This document shows positions 1-9,612 of a DNA stretch of 64,000 nt, piece by piece. The DNA comes from SZUA-36 sp963727635 (GTDB lineage: Bacteria > Pseudomonadota > Gammaproteobacteria > Xanthomonadales > SZUA-36). The position numbers and the translations under genes were made by a program. Position 1 is the stretch's first letter. Each line of letters starts with the position of its first letter. The stretch covers positions 186,001 through 250,000 of the forward strand of contig CAVSHP010000024.1 of NCBI GenBank assembly GCA_963727635.1. The letters are read 5' to 3'. The notes under the pieces are model-generated. The model was not told where the DNA came from. It searched no databases and was given only the letters and a program-made list of their open reading frames with translations.

Positions 1-173
1 GCCGTGTGGGGAATAATCCCGAGGTTTGCCAGGGCCATCGTGACGGCCAGCAGAAGCAGCGGCCCACCCAGTTTCTGGCCCCATTTTTGCGATTCAGCCC
101 ACAGACCAAAAGCGACGATAGCCATGATGACTGCACTCAGGGCGAATGTCTGATCGGCGCTGATCAATGGCAT
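1..173 (-). CDS. DUF819 family membrane protein, N-terminal part (runs off window)
   Basis: Reading leftward from an ATG at 171-173, the frame stays open to the window edge. It gives 57 residues beginning MPLISADQTFALSAV, then a hydrophobic helix, a WAESQKWGQKLGG loop and a second helix ending NLGIIPHTA. This matches what I know of the start of DUF819 (YjcL-like) multi-pass inner-membrane proteins, which are about 380-400 residues, so most of the gene lies outside. It follows the TonB-dependent receptor on the same strand, with 118 bp between them, and could be the inner-membrane partner of that uptake route. DUF819 substrates are not established. Family assignment rests on the N-terminus only. 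Confidence 0.6.
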   Translation of the reverse strand, partial: MPLISADQTFALSAVIMAIVAFGLWAESQKWGQKLGGPLLLLAVTMALANLGIIPHT

Positions 174-252
174 GGGTCGGGTTTCACTTTCGCTAAAAAA
201 GATGCTGCATGATAGTCCATGAGCTATCTGATATCTAAATCAGGGCCTCCAT

Positions 253-276
253 CCGGGGCCTGTATACAGGCCCCGG
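253..276. terminator. 24-bp perfect palindrome between receptor and DUF819 gene
   Basis: Arms CCGGGGCCTG (253-262) and CAGGCCCCGG (267-276) flank TATA, which makes the whole 24 bp self-complementary. It lies 16 bp past the stop of the minus-strand receptor gene and 80 bp before the DUF819 start. There is no T-tract on either side, so it may be a processing or attenuating hairpin rather than a classical intrinsic terminator. Confidence 0.45.
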
Positions 277-291
277 ACAAGCAATGCACAC

Positions 292-2520
292 TTAGAAGAA
301 ATTCCACCTTGCGACCACGCCAAGCGTGCGGGGACGTGTCGGAACGCCAAGTGAGGGAATGGCATAACTTGAAGTGAAGCTCGTGTAGGCCCATTCATCG
401 AACAGGTTGGTGAGATAGAATGACAAATCCACCTTGCCTACATTGATACCGGCCCGAAGGTCCACGAGGTTATAGCTGCCAACTTCCACGCGTGGCGCCG
501 AAGGCGGCCAGTACATGCCGCTGGCATCTGTGTAGCCGTTGAAGCCTACCGGCATCTTGCCTTTGTATGTCCAGGCAACACCTGCATAAGCGGGTAAGTT
601 ACCGACGTTGAAGTCGTAATTGAGATCGAGTCCACCCTGCCACTTCGGACTGTTGGGCAGTTGATCGCCGTCAGCGCCGCCAAGGTCCGGTGTATCTGCC
701 GCCAGCTTGGCATCGGTGTAGGACAGCGTTGCCCTGAGGGTCAGTGCATCGGTGACAGCGAAGCTAAGTGCAGCTTCGGCACCCTTGCTGACCGCCTTAT
801 CCGCATTTCCGGCAACGCCGACACCACCACGCACGACGCTGATCTGGTAATCCTGCCAATCGATGTAAAACACCGCGAAATCATAGCCCACTCTTCCGTC
901 AGCCGATGAACCCTTCATCCCGGCTTCATAGCTCCATAGCGTATCCGGTTTGAAGAACGCGTTGGTTAATGGATTTCCATCCATGTCCAGCAGGACAAAA
1001 TTGGCGCCACCCGGGCGGTAACCGCTGGCGATGCGACCGTAAAGCGACATGGTGTCGCTAGGTCGGTAACGCATATTGAACAGGTAAGTGGTGACCTTGT
1101 CATCGATGCTGGTCAATGGGATAGGGGCCAACAGCGGCCCGACGGCATCCAGCTTTACATCGTTGGAATAGTCGGCATAGCGGATGCCGGCACTGGCGTC
1201 GAAATCAGGCCTGAAATAGTAGGTGCCGTTGGCAAAAAAGGAGGTTTCCTTGTAGGTCGACGGGAAATTTGCATACAGGAAGGGTTCCGCTGGCGTCGTT
1301 ATGAGGTTCTGGATATTGTGCCCGTCTTCCTTGGTGTAGTATCCGCCGACGATCCATTCGAATGACTGGTTGGAATTGGAGGTCAGACGAACCTCCTGCG
1401 TGAACTTGTCGAAACCAAGATCCTTGACCAGTAGGGCCGATGTATGCGGTGCGTTATCAGGGAAGTAGATATCCGCGTAATACGCGTAGGGAATGGTCAG
1501 GTCCGGAGATTCAACATACGTCATTTTCTGGTCGCTGGTGACCGATGTCAGTTTGCCGAAATCAAATGAATAGTCGATCGTCAGACCCAGCATGCTGGCT
1601 TTGTATTCGCTTGGATTTGTCTCGGTTTCTCCGGTCTTGTACTTGCCATACCAGGGCTCACCTGCTGCTACACCCGGGAAAAACTCGTCGTCAGCATAAT
1701 TCGCTTGCACGGTTGAGGCGGCGTCCTGGGTCGACTTCTGGTACAGACCCTGCAATTTGAACTCAAGTTTATCGGTCGCCGCCCAGCGCAGGCTGCCGGA
1801 GCCACCGTAGTATTGACTATCGTCCCAGCCATTTTTGGGGATGGCTACGTTGTCGATGTAACCGCTCTTGTCTTTCCAGAACGCGGTAAAACTCATACCC
1901 AATGTGTCGGTCACGATCGGGCCGTTGGCATTGACCCGGTAAAGTTGGTTGAAGCCACCACGATGCGTATCGGACAGGTCTGCAGAAATGCTGCCGGTCC
2001 AGTCCGTCAGCGAAGCATCGCGCGTGTTGAATTGCAACATGCCGCCCATGGCGCTGGCGCCATAGAGCGTGCCCTGGGGTCCTTTCAGCACGTCAAGCGT
2101 GCCGAGATCAAGCAGTGTGCCATCCAGTGGGGCAGGACTCGTGTAAACAGTTGAAGAGCCAAAGGGGATGTCGTCGACGTAGCTGACAACACCGGCCGAC
2201 AGTACCGCATTGACGCCGCGGATAAAAACCTGGTTGAAAAATGACTGCCCGTTGCCGTCAACCGAAACACCGGGGACAAAGGGCAATATATCCGCCAGGC
2301 TGGACATGCCTGCTTTTGTAAAGTCATCGACATTGACCACGGTCACTGCAACCGCAACGTCCTGTAATTTCTCGTCACGGCGGGACGCGGAGACGATCAC
2401 CTCTTCCAGTTCATCGCCGGCCTCTTCCTGCGCCCAGGTCTGTGGGCTGTAGAAAACACCGCCGGAAAAGGCGAGTATTAAACCTATGCTGGCTGATAAA
2501 AGACGGGTTGATTTATACAT
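292..2520 (-). CDS. TonB-dependent outer-membrane receptor
   Basis: 742 residues. It has a signal peptide (about 1-30, ending QTWAQ), then the plug-domain opening EEVIVSASRRDEKLQDVAV, a plug with LKGPQGTLYGASAMGG (around residue 135), and a long beta-barrel ending in an aromatic residue (ARWNFF). Length and ending are normal for the family. It imports a ligand across the outer membrane using TonB/ExbBD energy. The ligand is not evident from sequence. The plug style (RR-E-LQDVAVAVT) is that of the large receptor group used by marine gammaproteobacteria and sphingomonads for organic nutrients. The AraC gene upstream on the same strand and the peptide-processing genes on the other strand suggest a peptide or amino-acid derivative. 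Confidence 0.92.
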   Translation of the reverse strand: MYKSTRLLSASIGLILAFSGGVFYSPQTWAQEEAGDELEEVIVSASRRDEKLQDVAVAVTVVNVDDFTKAGMSSLADILPFVPGVSVDGNGQSFFNQVFIRGVNAVLSAGVVSYVDDIPFGSSTVYTSPAPLDGTLLDLGTLDVLKGPQGTLYGASAMGGMLQFNTRDASLTDWTGSISADLSDTHRGGFNQLYRVNANGPIVTDTLGMSFTAFWKDKSGYIDNVAIPKNGWDDSQYYGGSGSLRWAATDKLEFKLQGLYQKSTQDAASTVQANYADDEFFPGVAAGEPWYGKYKTGETETNPSEYKASMLGLTIDYSFDFGKLTSVTSDQKMTYVESPDLTIPYAYYADIYFPDNAPHTSALLVKDLGFDKFTQEVRLTSNSNQSFEWIVGGYYTKEDGHNIQNLITTPAEPFLYANFPSTYKETSFFANGTYYFRPDFDASAGIRYADYSNDVKLDAVGPLLAPIPLTSIDDKVTTYLFNMRYRPSDTMSLYGRIASGYRPGGANFVLLDMDGNPLTNAFFKPDTLWSYEAGMKGSSADGRVGYDFAVFYIDWQDYQISVVRGGVGVAGNADKAVSKGAEAALSFAVTDALTLRATLSYTDAKLAADTPDLGGADGDQLPNSPKWQGGLDLNYDFNVGNLPAYAGVAWTYKGKMPVGFNGYTDASGMYWPPSAPRVEVGSYNLVDLRAGINVGKVDLSFYLTNLFDEWAYTSFTSSYAIPSLGVPTRPRTLGVVARWNFF

Positions 2521-2599
2521 AATTATGTTTTACCTGCTCATGTCTGTTGGGGATTGGCACCCGCCCGCGCTACTTCTCCACACTTCAATCGCGCAGGGC

Positions 2600-2614
2600 T
2601 TACTAGAATAGTAA
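2600..2614. promoter_or_regulatory. 15-bp palindrome upstream of the receptor gene
   Basis: TTACTA (2600-2605), spacer GAA, TAGTAA (2609-2614): a perfect 6+6 inverted repeat, 80-94 bp upstream of the receptor ATG in the 220-bp gap between the AraC gene and the receptor. Position and symmetry suit an operator or activator site. Which regulator binds is unknown; AraC proteins usually prefer direct repeats. The rest of the gap is AT-rich with no other clear signal. Confidence 0.35.
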
Positions 2615-2740
2615 TCATATATTTTGGCAACAACTAGGCTGATACGACTTTTTAATATGCGAAAACGGTAGCATCATGTTTTGATATTGCAGAGATAAAG
2701 GTGGGTTATCTTTAAAAATTTAAAAGAAAAAACAAGTTTT

Positions 2741-3790
2741 TCAGGTTTGGTTTCCACCGGACAGTCGCCAACGCCGGGGGCTGTAACCGCTTATTTGACG
2801 GAACGCCCTGGAGAACGCGGAATGGTCATGGTAACCAACGATATCTCCAATTTCGGATATCGAGTGCCGGTTCTCCTTGAGCAGCAACTTGGCGGCCTCG
2901 ATACGTTTATTAATACAGTATTGGCGCACCGTGGTGCCGTTCATCGATTTGAAACCGCTTTTGAGTTGGGTCTCAGAGATGCCGAGGTGTTTAGCCAGGG
3001 TTGAAAGTGAGGGTGGGTTCGCATACTCACCGTTCAAAATCATCCTTGCCCTGCGTATTTTTTCACTTTGTTGATGCAATAGTGGTGCAGGTTGATTTTT
3101 AACAAAGGCCAGGTTGTTTTTGAGCACCTGAAGACCGACGCAGATCAACTCCGTGAATTTTGCCGCCAACCATGGTTTGAGCAATTTACCGGACACCGGC
3201 ATATTAAAACAAGCCCAGGTCAGGTCGCGATGAATGTCCTCCAGAAACAAAACCCGTTGACGGGGTTTGTCAAACTTTGCTTCAAGTATTTCCTGTAGCC
3301 AGCCCGGGTAACTGTCCCCGGACTCCCCCATCCGCGTCATCAGGTTTGACAGCGTTGTGTATACGATTACGGTGCGGATCGTCTCACCTACGTTCGGCAT
3401 GCGGTAGGTGTTTTCCTCGTTCAGTACCGCGGAAACGATGATGGCGGGACCCAGGTTGTGCACGTTTTTGCTCTTGCCGAGGTATTCGGAACGCTTGACG
3501 GTCGAAACGAACTGAAAACTGATGACATCAGCTACCTGGTTGCGGATCACCACGGGGGTTCTCAGGAGAGAGTCATTGATTTCTATCAGGCAATCTTCAT
3601 CAATTCTGTAGGACAGCGATTTCCCCATTGAGGGTTTCGTCAGGTTCTGGATGAAACTGCCGTTCGGACTGGAGTGGAACTGGGTGATACGGGCGGCATT
3701 TATGAACATCTGGTCCAGTTCCTCCTCCGAAAGCGGGCCGGGGTCAAAGTCCGGGGTAATTTCCAGATAGTATTCGTCGCCGTAATACAC
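2741..3790 (-). CDS. AraC family transcriptional regulator
   Basis: 349 residues. The C-terminal 100 residues form the double helix-turn-helix domain: first HTH around SLSTLAKHLGISETQLKSGF, second around ISEIGDIVGYHDHSAFSRAF, followed by the family signature SGYSPRRWR. The N-terminal 230 residues are a ligand-sensing domain I cannot name. The start is GTG at 3790: a stop codon lies directly upstream in frame, and AGGA sits 8 nt before the GTG. It precedes the TonB receptor on the same strand and is divergent from the serine-hydrolase cluster, so it is the obvious candidate regulator of both. The inducer is unknown. Confidence 0.9.
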   Translation of the reverse strand: MYYGDEYYLEITPDFDPGPLSEEELDQMFINAARITQFHSSPNGSFIQNLTKPSMGKSLSYRIDEDCLIEINDSLLRTPVVIRNQVADVISFQFVSTVKRSEYLGKSKNVHNLGPAIIVSAVLNEENTYRMPNVGETIRTVIVYTTLSNLMTRMGESGDSYPGWLQEILEAKFDKPRQRVLFLEDIHRDLTWACFNMPVSGKLLKPWLAAKFTELICVGLQVLKNNLAFVKNQPAPLLHQQSEKIRRARMILNGEYANPPSLSTLAKHLGISETQLKSGFKSMNGTTVRQYCINKRIEAAKLLLKENRHSISEIGDIVGYHDHSAFSRAFRQISGYSPRRWRLSGGNQT

Positions 3791-3959
3791 TTAATTTTTC
3801 CTGCTGTGAATGTTTATATCCTGGATTTTTCAAGATTGCAGATTATAGCGTTTTCCACCCTTTTTGCACATTTTATTGGCGTATTCGCCTAACCTAAGTA
3901 TCGCAGGCAAAGTTAACATCAGGTCAAACTACAACAGGTCACACCAGAGGCACATGGAA

Positions 3960-5876
3960 ATGAACAGGTTTGTATGCTCTATGCTCAGCGCAATATGCGC
4001 AGTGCTCTTAACTGGCAATATTCCGACAGCAGCGGCTCAATGGGATGATCCAGCTGTGCTCGAAGCGTATGTCGACGGCGTCGTCCAGCCATTGATGAAA
4101 AATAACAACAGTCCCGCCGGAACAGTAGCTATCGTCAGGAATGGCGAATTGATTTTTGCCAAGGGATACGGCTTTCAGGACCTTGAAGAGCGAATTCCGG
4201 TCGATCCATACGTTTCCATGTTCCGCCCCGGTTCCACTTCAAAACTGTTCACCTGGGTGTCGGTAATGCAACTGGTCGAGCAGGGCAAACTGGACCTGGA
4301 TACCGATGTAAACACCTACCTGAAGACTTTCAGGATCAAGGATACCTTCAAGGATCCGATCACGCTCCGTCACATCATGACCCATACCTCAGGTTTTGAA
4401 GATGGCGCCCTGGGTTACCTGATTGCCGAGGACACATCCCGGGTCCTGCCTCTGAACGAGGCCATGAAACGCTATCAGCCCGAGCGGGTTAATCCTCCGG
4501 GGACTCACACGGCCTATTCCAACTATGCGACGGCTTTGGCCGGCCTGATTGTCTCCAATGTGTCCGGTGTTGAATTTACCGACTACATTCAGCGCAATAT
4601 CCTTGACCCCCTGGGTATGGCCAACTCCAGTTTTGTCGAACCCTTGCCCGAAAGCCTGGTGGATAATATGACGACAAGCTACAAGGACGAGAAGGGCAGA
4701 CTCACAGAACAACCATTCGAGATTATTACCAACTTCGCACCAGCCGGCGCCATGTCGGCGACCTCGGTCGATATGGTCAAATTTGGCCAGGCGATCCTCA
4801 ATGGCGGAGAGCTCAACGGCAAGCGCATTCTCAAACAGGAAACGGTCGATGAAATGCTGAGCCAGAATTTCACCCACGACGATCGCCTGATGGGTATGGC
4901 GCTCGGGTTTTACGCAACGGACTACGATGGTTTTCGCATCATGGGCCACGGTGGCGATACCCGCTGGTTCCATTCCTACCTCGGTATCGATGCGGCGCAC
5001 GATCTGACCTTTTTCGTTTCATTTGCCGGCGCCGGTGGCAGCCCGGTACGTTCCTCATTTGCCCCGGCTTTCTACCAGGAGTTTTTCCCGCGTGAAGAAA
5101 CACCACCCAGGCCGCCCGAGGGCTTTCTGGAAAGGGCGGGCAAGTACGCGGGCGATTACGGTTTCTGGCGCAACAGTTTTTCCAAGATTGAAAAGGCCAT
5201 GGGGCTCGCCTCCAGCCTGAAAATCATACCGACAAAAGAGAATACGCTGATATTGACCTTTTCCGGAAAAGCCAAGCAGTATGTGGAAGTCGACAAGAAC
5301 CTGTTTCGCGAGCTGGACTCCGGCTACTCGCTGGTCCCGGGTATCAGCCCCCGCCAGCTGGCTTTCCAGGAAAATGACAAAGGCGACATAACCGGCTTTG
5401 TCATGGACGGCCTGCCGTTCATGTCGCTGCGCAAATTGGCGGCCTTTGAGACGCCGAATTTCAACCTGACACTGCTCGGATTTTCGATGCTGATATTCCT
5501 GCTGGTATTGTTGCGGCGTTTTTACCAACGCTCGGCCATCCGCTCGTTTTCTGCTACGGACAGATCCGCAGTCAGCGCTGCGGTTTACGCATCTGGCGCG
5601 AATCTATTGGTACTGGTGGTAGGCGCAATCGTCCTGGCGTCTGTGGGGGACCGGCTGTTCATTGAAATACCCCTGGTTTTCAAGTTGTGGCTTGTACTTC
5701 CGATCATTGCGACGCTGGCGGGTCTTTACCTCCTGTATCGCACCATCGGTGTCTGGACGCGCGGTCTGCTTGCCGGTTTCTGGGCGCGTTTCCGCTTCTC
5801 GATCATCACCCTGTGCGCCCTTTTTATGTGTTGGTTTTACTACTTCTGGAACATCCTGGGGTTTCAGTACCTGTAG
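3960..5876 (+). CDS. Exported serine hydrolase (beta-lactamase/D-aminopeptidase fold) with C-terminal membrane domain
   Basis: Starts at ATG 3960 (9 nt after AGAGG); ATG 3954 is the alternative. 638 residues: signal peptide MNRFVCSMLSAICAVLLTG..AAAQ, then a class-C beta-lactamase/PBP4*-type domain with catalytic S-x-x-K (RPGSTSKLF), the Y-x-N motif (YSNYATAL) and HGG near residue 325. A linker follows, then four predicted membrane helices in the last 150 residues (starting near LLGFSMLIFLLVLL, LLVLVVGAIVLASV, LWLVLPIIATLAG and IITLCALFMCWFYYFW). It is probably a periplasmic peptidase or esterase held in the inner membrane. Family members act on D-amino-acid peptides or esters; the substrate here is inferred only from neighbours (dipeptide epimerase, D-aminoacylase). 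Confidence 0.88.
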   Translation: MNRFVCSMLSAICAVLLTGNIPTAAAQWDDPAVLEAYVDGVVQPLMKNNNSPAGTVAIVRNGELIFAKGYGFQDLEERIPVDPYVSMFRPGSTSKLFTWVSVMQLVEQGKLDLDTDVNTYLKTFRIKDTFKDPITLRHIMTHTSGFEDGALGYLIAEDTSRVLPLNEAMKRYQPERVNPPGTHTAYSNYATALAGLIVSNVSGVEFTDYIQRNILDPLGMANSSFVEPLPESLVDNMTTSYKDEKGRLTEQPFEIITNFAPAGAMSATSVDMVKFGQAILNGGELNGKRILKQETVDEMLSQNFTHDDRLMGMALGFYATDYDGFRIMGHGGDTRWFHSYLGIDAAHDLTFFVSFAGAGGSPVRSSFAPAFYQEFFPREETPPRPPEGFLERAGKYAGDYGFWRNSFSKIEKAMGLASSLKIIPTKENTLILTFSGKAKQYVEVDKNLFRELDSGYSLVPGISPRQLAFQENDKGDITGFVMDGLPFMSLRKLAAFETPNFNLTLLGFSMLIFLLVLLRRFYQRSAIRSFSATDRSAVSAAVYASGANLLVLVVGAIVLASVGDRLFIEIPLVFKLWLVLPIIATLAGLYLLYRTIGVWTRGLLAGFWARFRFSIITLCALFMCWFYYFWNILGFQYL

Positions 5877-6135
5877 TTCCGGAAAACGGCCCATGGTTTA
5901 CAAGGGAACGCCCAACGTGGAGCGTACCAACACGGTTGTTATCGGTTTTGCCGGTATCGGAATGGGCTCCGGTACCGGCGCTTCAAAGTGATTCAGCCAA
6001 TAGCGAAGAACAAAAATACGGCAAAAATCGAATGATGCAATGGGGAGAGACCCAGTTCCCAGGTTGCCAGGTCAACCCGGCCATTCGCTTGCCTCAAACC
6101 TTAAAAACTGCAGGTCCTATCAGATGGAGCACGAA

Positions 6136-7110
6136 ATGCGCGAACTTAATTTCACAACCGAACGCTGGTACATGAAGATGCCGTTTACGATCACCGGTTA
6201 TACCTTCACACACGCTGAAATTCTGCATGTCACGATTACCGAGAACGGCGTAACTGGTCAAGGCGAGGCTGCCGGTGTTTACTACCTGGATGAGAACGGC
6301 GACAGCATGCTCGCGCAGGTTGAATCGGTGCGGCGCGACCTGGAGAATGGTGCTGATCGTCAGGAATTACGAGGCCTGTTGCCGGCGGGTGGTGCGCGTA
6401 ACGCGATTGATTGCGCAATGTGGGATCTTGAAGCCAAGAGTCAGGGCAAAAGTATCTGGGAGTTGACCGGTGTTCAACCTGGCCGGACCATCACGGTCAA
6501 TACCGTCGGCATCGGTACGCCGGAAGAAATGGCGGAGAACGCCAGGGCCCTCGATACCAGCAGGATCAAGGTCAAACTGAGCGACGATCAGCCCCTGGAA
6601 CGCATTACAGCGGTACGCGCGGCGCGACCCGATGCGGAAATCGTGGTGGATATCAACCAGGGCTGGACCTTTGAGCAACTGGTGGAGTGGGCGCCGAAGT
6701 TCAAGGAACTGGGTATTGCCATGATCGAACAGCCGTTACCGCGGGGTTCCGACCAAGCGCTGGAAGGATACATTCCACCCATTCCCCTGTGCGCGGATGA
6801 GTCCTGCCTGAATACCAGCGAGTTTGAACAGGCGTCACGCCGCTACCAGATGATCAATATCAAGCTGGATAAAACCGGCGGTTTGACCGAGGCGCTTGAA
6901 CTGGCGGCCATGGCGAAGGCAAAAGGCATCGGCCTGATGGTGGGCAACATGATGGGCACATCACTGGCCATGGCGCCGGGATTTGTAGTCGCCCAACTAT
7001 GCCGTTTTGTCGATCTGGATGGTGCTTTGTTCCTGGATTCGGACCGGGAACATCCGATGGAATACTCCCATGGTGTTCTGTCGCCTCCCAGCAGGGCACT
7101 GTGGGGATAG
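6136..7110 (+). CDS. Dipeptide epimerase (enolase superfamily, L-Ala-D/L-Glu epimerase type)
   Basis: 324 residues from ATG 6136 (GGAG six nt upstream); ATG 6124 is a second option. Enolase-superfamily residues are in order: KVKLS with the catalytic K-x-K lysine, metal ligands in DINQGW, EQPLP and CADES, and the second catalytic lysine in NIKLDKTGG, followed by MVGNMMGTSLA. This set is typical of dipeptide epimerases, which invert the C-terminal residue of dipeptides such as L-Ala-D-Glu so ordinary peptidases can cleave them. No signal peptide is visible, so it is cytoplasmic. It lies between two exported serine hydrolases on the same strand. The actual dipeptide is not predictable from sequence alone. 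The 259 bp upstream (5877-6135) hold no gene I can support. Confidence 0.87.
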   Translation: MRELNFTTERWYMKMPFTITGYTFTHAEILHVTITENGVTGQGEAAGVYYLDENGDSMLAQVESVRRDLENGADRQELRGLLPAGGARNAIDCAMWDLEAKSQGKSIWELTGVQPGRTITVNTVGIGTPEEMAENARALDTSRIKVKLSDDQPLERITAVRAARPDAEIVVDINQGWTFEQLVEWAPKFKELGIAMIEQPLPRGSDQALEGYIPPIPLCADESCLNTSEFEQASRRYQMINIKLDKTGGLTEALELAAMAKAKGIGLMVGNMMGTSLAMAPGFVVAQLCRFVDLDGALFLDSDREHPMEYSHGVLSPPSRALWG

Positions 7111-7140
7111 CTAATGAAATCGATCAATACAGGAACAGTC

Positions 7141-8719
7141 ATGCCAAAATTTTCCCGTCATCTCATTTGCCTGCTGTTGACGATCCTGAGCCATGTCGTT
7201 TTTGCCGGCCCCGTATTGGCTGCGCCGACCAAGGAGTCAATTGACCACTCGGTACTACGCGCCATGGACGAGTTTCACGTACCTGGCATGGCCGTCTCAA
7301 TCGTTCATGACGGGAAAATATTCTACTCGGCCGGTCACGGCGTCGTCGAAGTTGGCAGCAAAAAACGCGTTGACGAAAACACTCTGTTCCAGATCGGCTC
7401 GGTATCCAAGGCGTTTACCACGGCGGCCCTGGCGATTTTGGCCGATGAAGGAAAATTGGACTGGGATGACAGGGTGATCGATTATCTTCCCGAGTTCCGC
7501 ATGCAAGACCCCTGGGTTACGCGTGAATTCACGATTCGCGACCTGTTGACCCATCGCAGCGGTCTGCCGCTCGGCGCCGGTGACCTGCTGTTGTTCCCGG
7601 AAGCCGACAGCACGCGGGACGAGATCATCCATGCAATGCGTTATCTAACGCCCAGCACCAGCTTTCGTTCCGAATTTGCTTACGATAACCTGCTTTATAT
7701 CATCGCCGGTGAAGTCGTGGCTCGGGTATCAGGCATGTCGTTCGAAGATTTTATCGAGCAGCGCCTGTTTAAGCCACTCGATATGGGTGACTGTTCCGCG
7801 ACACTTGAGCGCGCCGCGCCCCGTTTGGTGAAAGCCACACCCCATATATTGGTCGGCGACAGCCTGGAGACGACCAAGTCGGGCATAACACCTGTCTCGT
7901 CCCCGGCCGGGGGCATAAACTGCAGCGCGCAGAGCATGACCCGCTGGATGAATTTCGTTCTCAACCGCGGCGTCACGGAGGAGGGGGAGCGCATCATCAG
8001 CGAAGCCCGGTTCAGTCAGCTTTTGAATCCGGTCACGGTAATCCCTTCACCGCCTTACATGGTCGCGAATGCGGGTTCATATCTCAGCGCATATGCGCTC
8101 GGCTGGAATATATCGACGTTTTATGGTCAACCCATGATTGCACACAGTGGCGGGGTATTGGGAATGACCACTTTCCTGTTGATATTACCGGCACAGCGGC
8201 TCGCCATTTTTGTCAGCAATAACCAGATGTCCGTGGCGCCACGGGCGCTGGCCAATGACCTGGCGGACCAGTTCCTGGCAGAAGTGTCACAGGACGCCGG
8301 CAAGGACTGGATCGGGATCATCAGCGATGTTTACCAGGACCGGCAAAGCCAGGGAGCAGCAACGGTTGCCGAGGCTGAGGCCACCCGCAACGCGGACAGC
8401 AAACCCGGACTGCCGCTTGCGGCTTATACCGGCATCTACAGGGATGACTGGTATGGTGATATACGCATCACACTGGATGAAAGACGGCCGCCTGTGGTTC
8501 GAATCCGGCAGAAGCGTGGCACTGCACGGCGTGCTGGAGCATTTTCAGTACGATACGTTTATCGTGCGTTGGGACGACCGCAAACTGAATGCCGATGCCT
8601 ATGTGTCATTTTCGATGAGTCCGGAAGGTAAGATTGAACGAATCCGGATGAAAGCCGTTTCGCCGACAACCGATTTCTCCTTCGACTTTCACGACCTTGA
8701 CCTCAAACCTGTTGAATAG
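7141..8719 (+). CDS. Exported serine hydrolase with C-terminal DUF3471 domain (one frameshift)
   Basis: Start ATG 7141, with AGGA six nt upstream. Signal peptide (MPKFSRHLICLLLTILSH..LAA), then a beta-lactamase-fold domain with SVSK (S-x-x-K nucleophile), YDNLLY (Y-x-N) and HSGGVLGM. A DUF3471 domain follows (YTGIYRDDWYGDIRI onward). The reading frame breaks near 8480: the rest of DUF3471 (FESGRSVALHGVLEHF to TDFSFDFHDLDLK) continues in the next frame to a stop at 8719. One extra A in the run GATGAAAGAC would restore a single protein of about 525 residues, so I read this as a lost base. It begins 30 bp after the epimerase stop, probably in the same transcript. Likely role: periplasmic hydrolysis of D-amino-acid peptides. 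Confidence 0.85.
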
Positions 8720-8797
8720 ACCAGTTGCCGGCAGCGAAAATCCCGGCGCCGTTAGGCGCACAGCGTGTGTGCGTATCGGCGTGACCGTCAGACGGTA

Positions 8798-9612
8798 ATG
8801 TTTGGCTTGCTGGATACGCGGTTCTTCCGGGTTTACATTGTCCCCGGCGCAGTATTTCAGTCGGTGATGATCGGTGGCGGTTATGGAACGGGCCGGGAGA
8901 TCGTCGAGTTCTTTACCAGCTACGGGTTCCTGGGCGGGCTTTTCGGGATGGGCATTGCATTCGTCTGCATGGCGGTGATCCTGGCCCTGACCTTCGAGTT
9001 TGCACGTCTATTCAAAGTCTACGACTACCGGAATTTTTTCAAACATTTACTGGGCCGTGGCTGGGTCGTTTTTGAACTGCTCATCATCCTGTTGTTCTTG
9101 CTGGTGCTTGCCGTTCTGGCATCGGCGGCGGGAAATATCCTGCGTGACAACTTCGGTATTTCTTACGCTGCTGGATTGTCGATCATGCTGGTCGTGGTAG
9201 GCTACGACATTTTTCGGGCGCGAACTGATCGCCAGGATCCTGACCTTTTGGTCTTTCGTCCTGTACGCGGTTTTCTTTACCTTTTTTATCCGGGTACTCA
9301 GTCGCAGCCGGGCCTGTGGTCTTGGCCGTATAACCCATGCGCTGATCGCGATGGCGGCGATTGGAATAAGCGGCGCTTCGTTCCCTGTTGGGGATAACCG
9401 TCCTGATCGCACGTGGTTACGGAACCATGGCCTGGGGTTTTCTACTGGTCTATGTCCTGCCATTGTTGAGCATCGGCGCCTATCGCATTTTACGTCCGGC
9501 CGCCAATAATGGCTCAGTTCAGTGCGCAGGTCAACCTGTCCGGAAGTTTCTGTATTGGCCGTTATGGTGCGGGTTTGACATGAAGCAAAATCAAGGAATT
9601 GGAAATGTTTAA
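8798..9612 (+). pseudogene. YkvI-like membrane transporter, broken and internally shortened
   Basis: ATG 8798 opens a good YkvI-family N-terminus (TRFFRVYIVPGAVFQSV, then GGGYGTGREIVEFF and several membrane helices). Near 9225 the frame must shift to keep FFGRELIARILTFWSFVLY and FFTFFIRVLSR. Another shift near 9370 is needed to reach LLGITVLIARGYGTMAWG and the last helices; recognisable homology ends about 9501. As I recall the family is about 350-400 residues. Here the segment between the helix at 9290 and the penultimate helix at 9340 is missing, roughly 150 residues. So beyond single-base shifts there is an internal deletion, and the gene is probably dead or mis-assembled. These are amino-acid/nucleobase-type permeases, which fits the cluster. 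Confidence 0.7.

Noticed and set aside
4389..5000. 203-codon antisense frame in the first serine hydrolase
   Set aside because: Shadow of the sense gene, with no signal, domain or start context.
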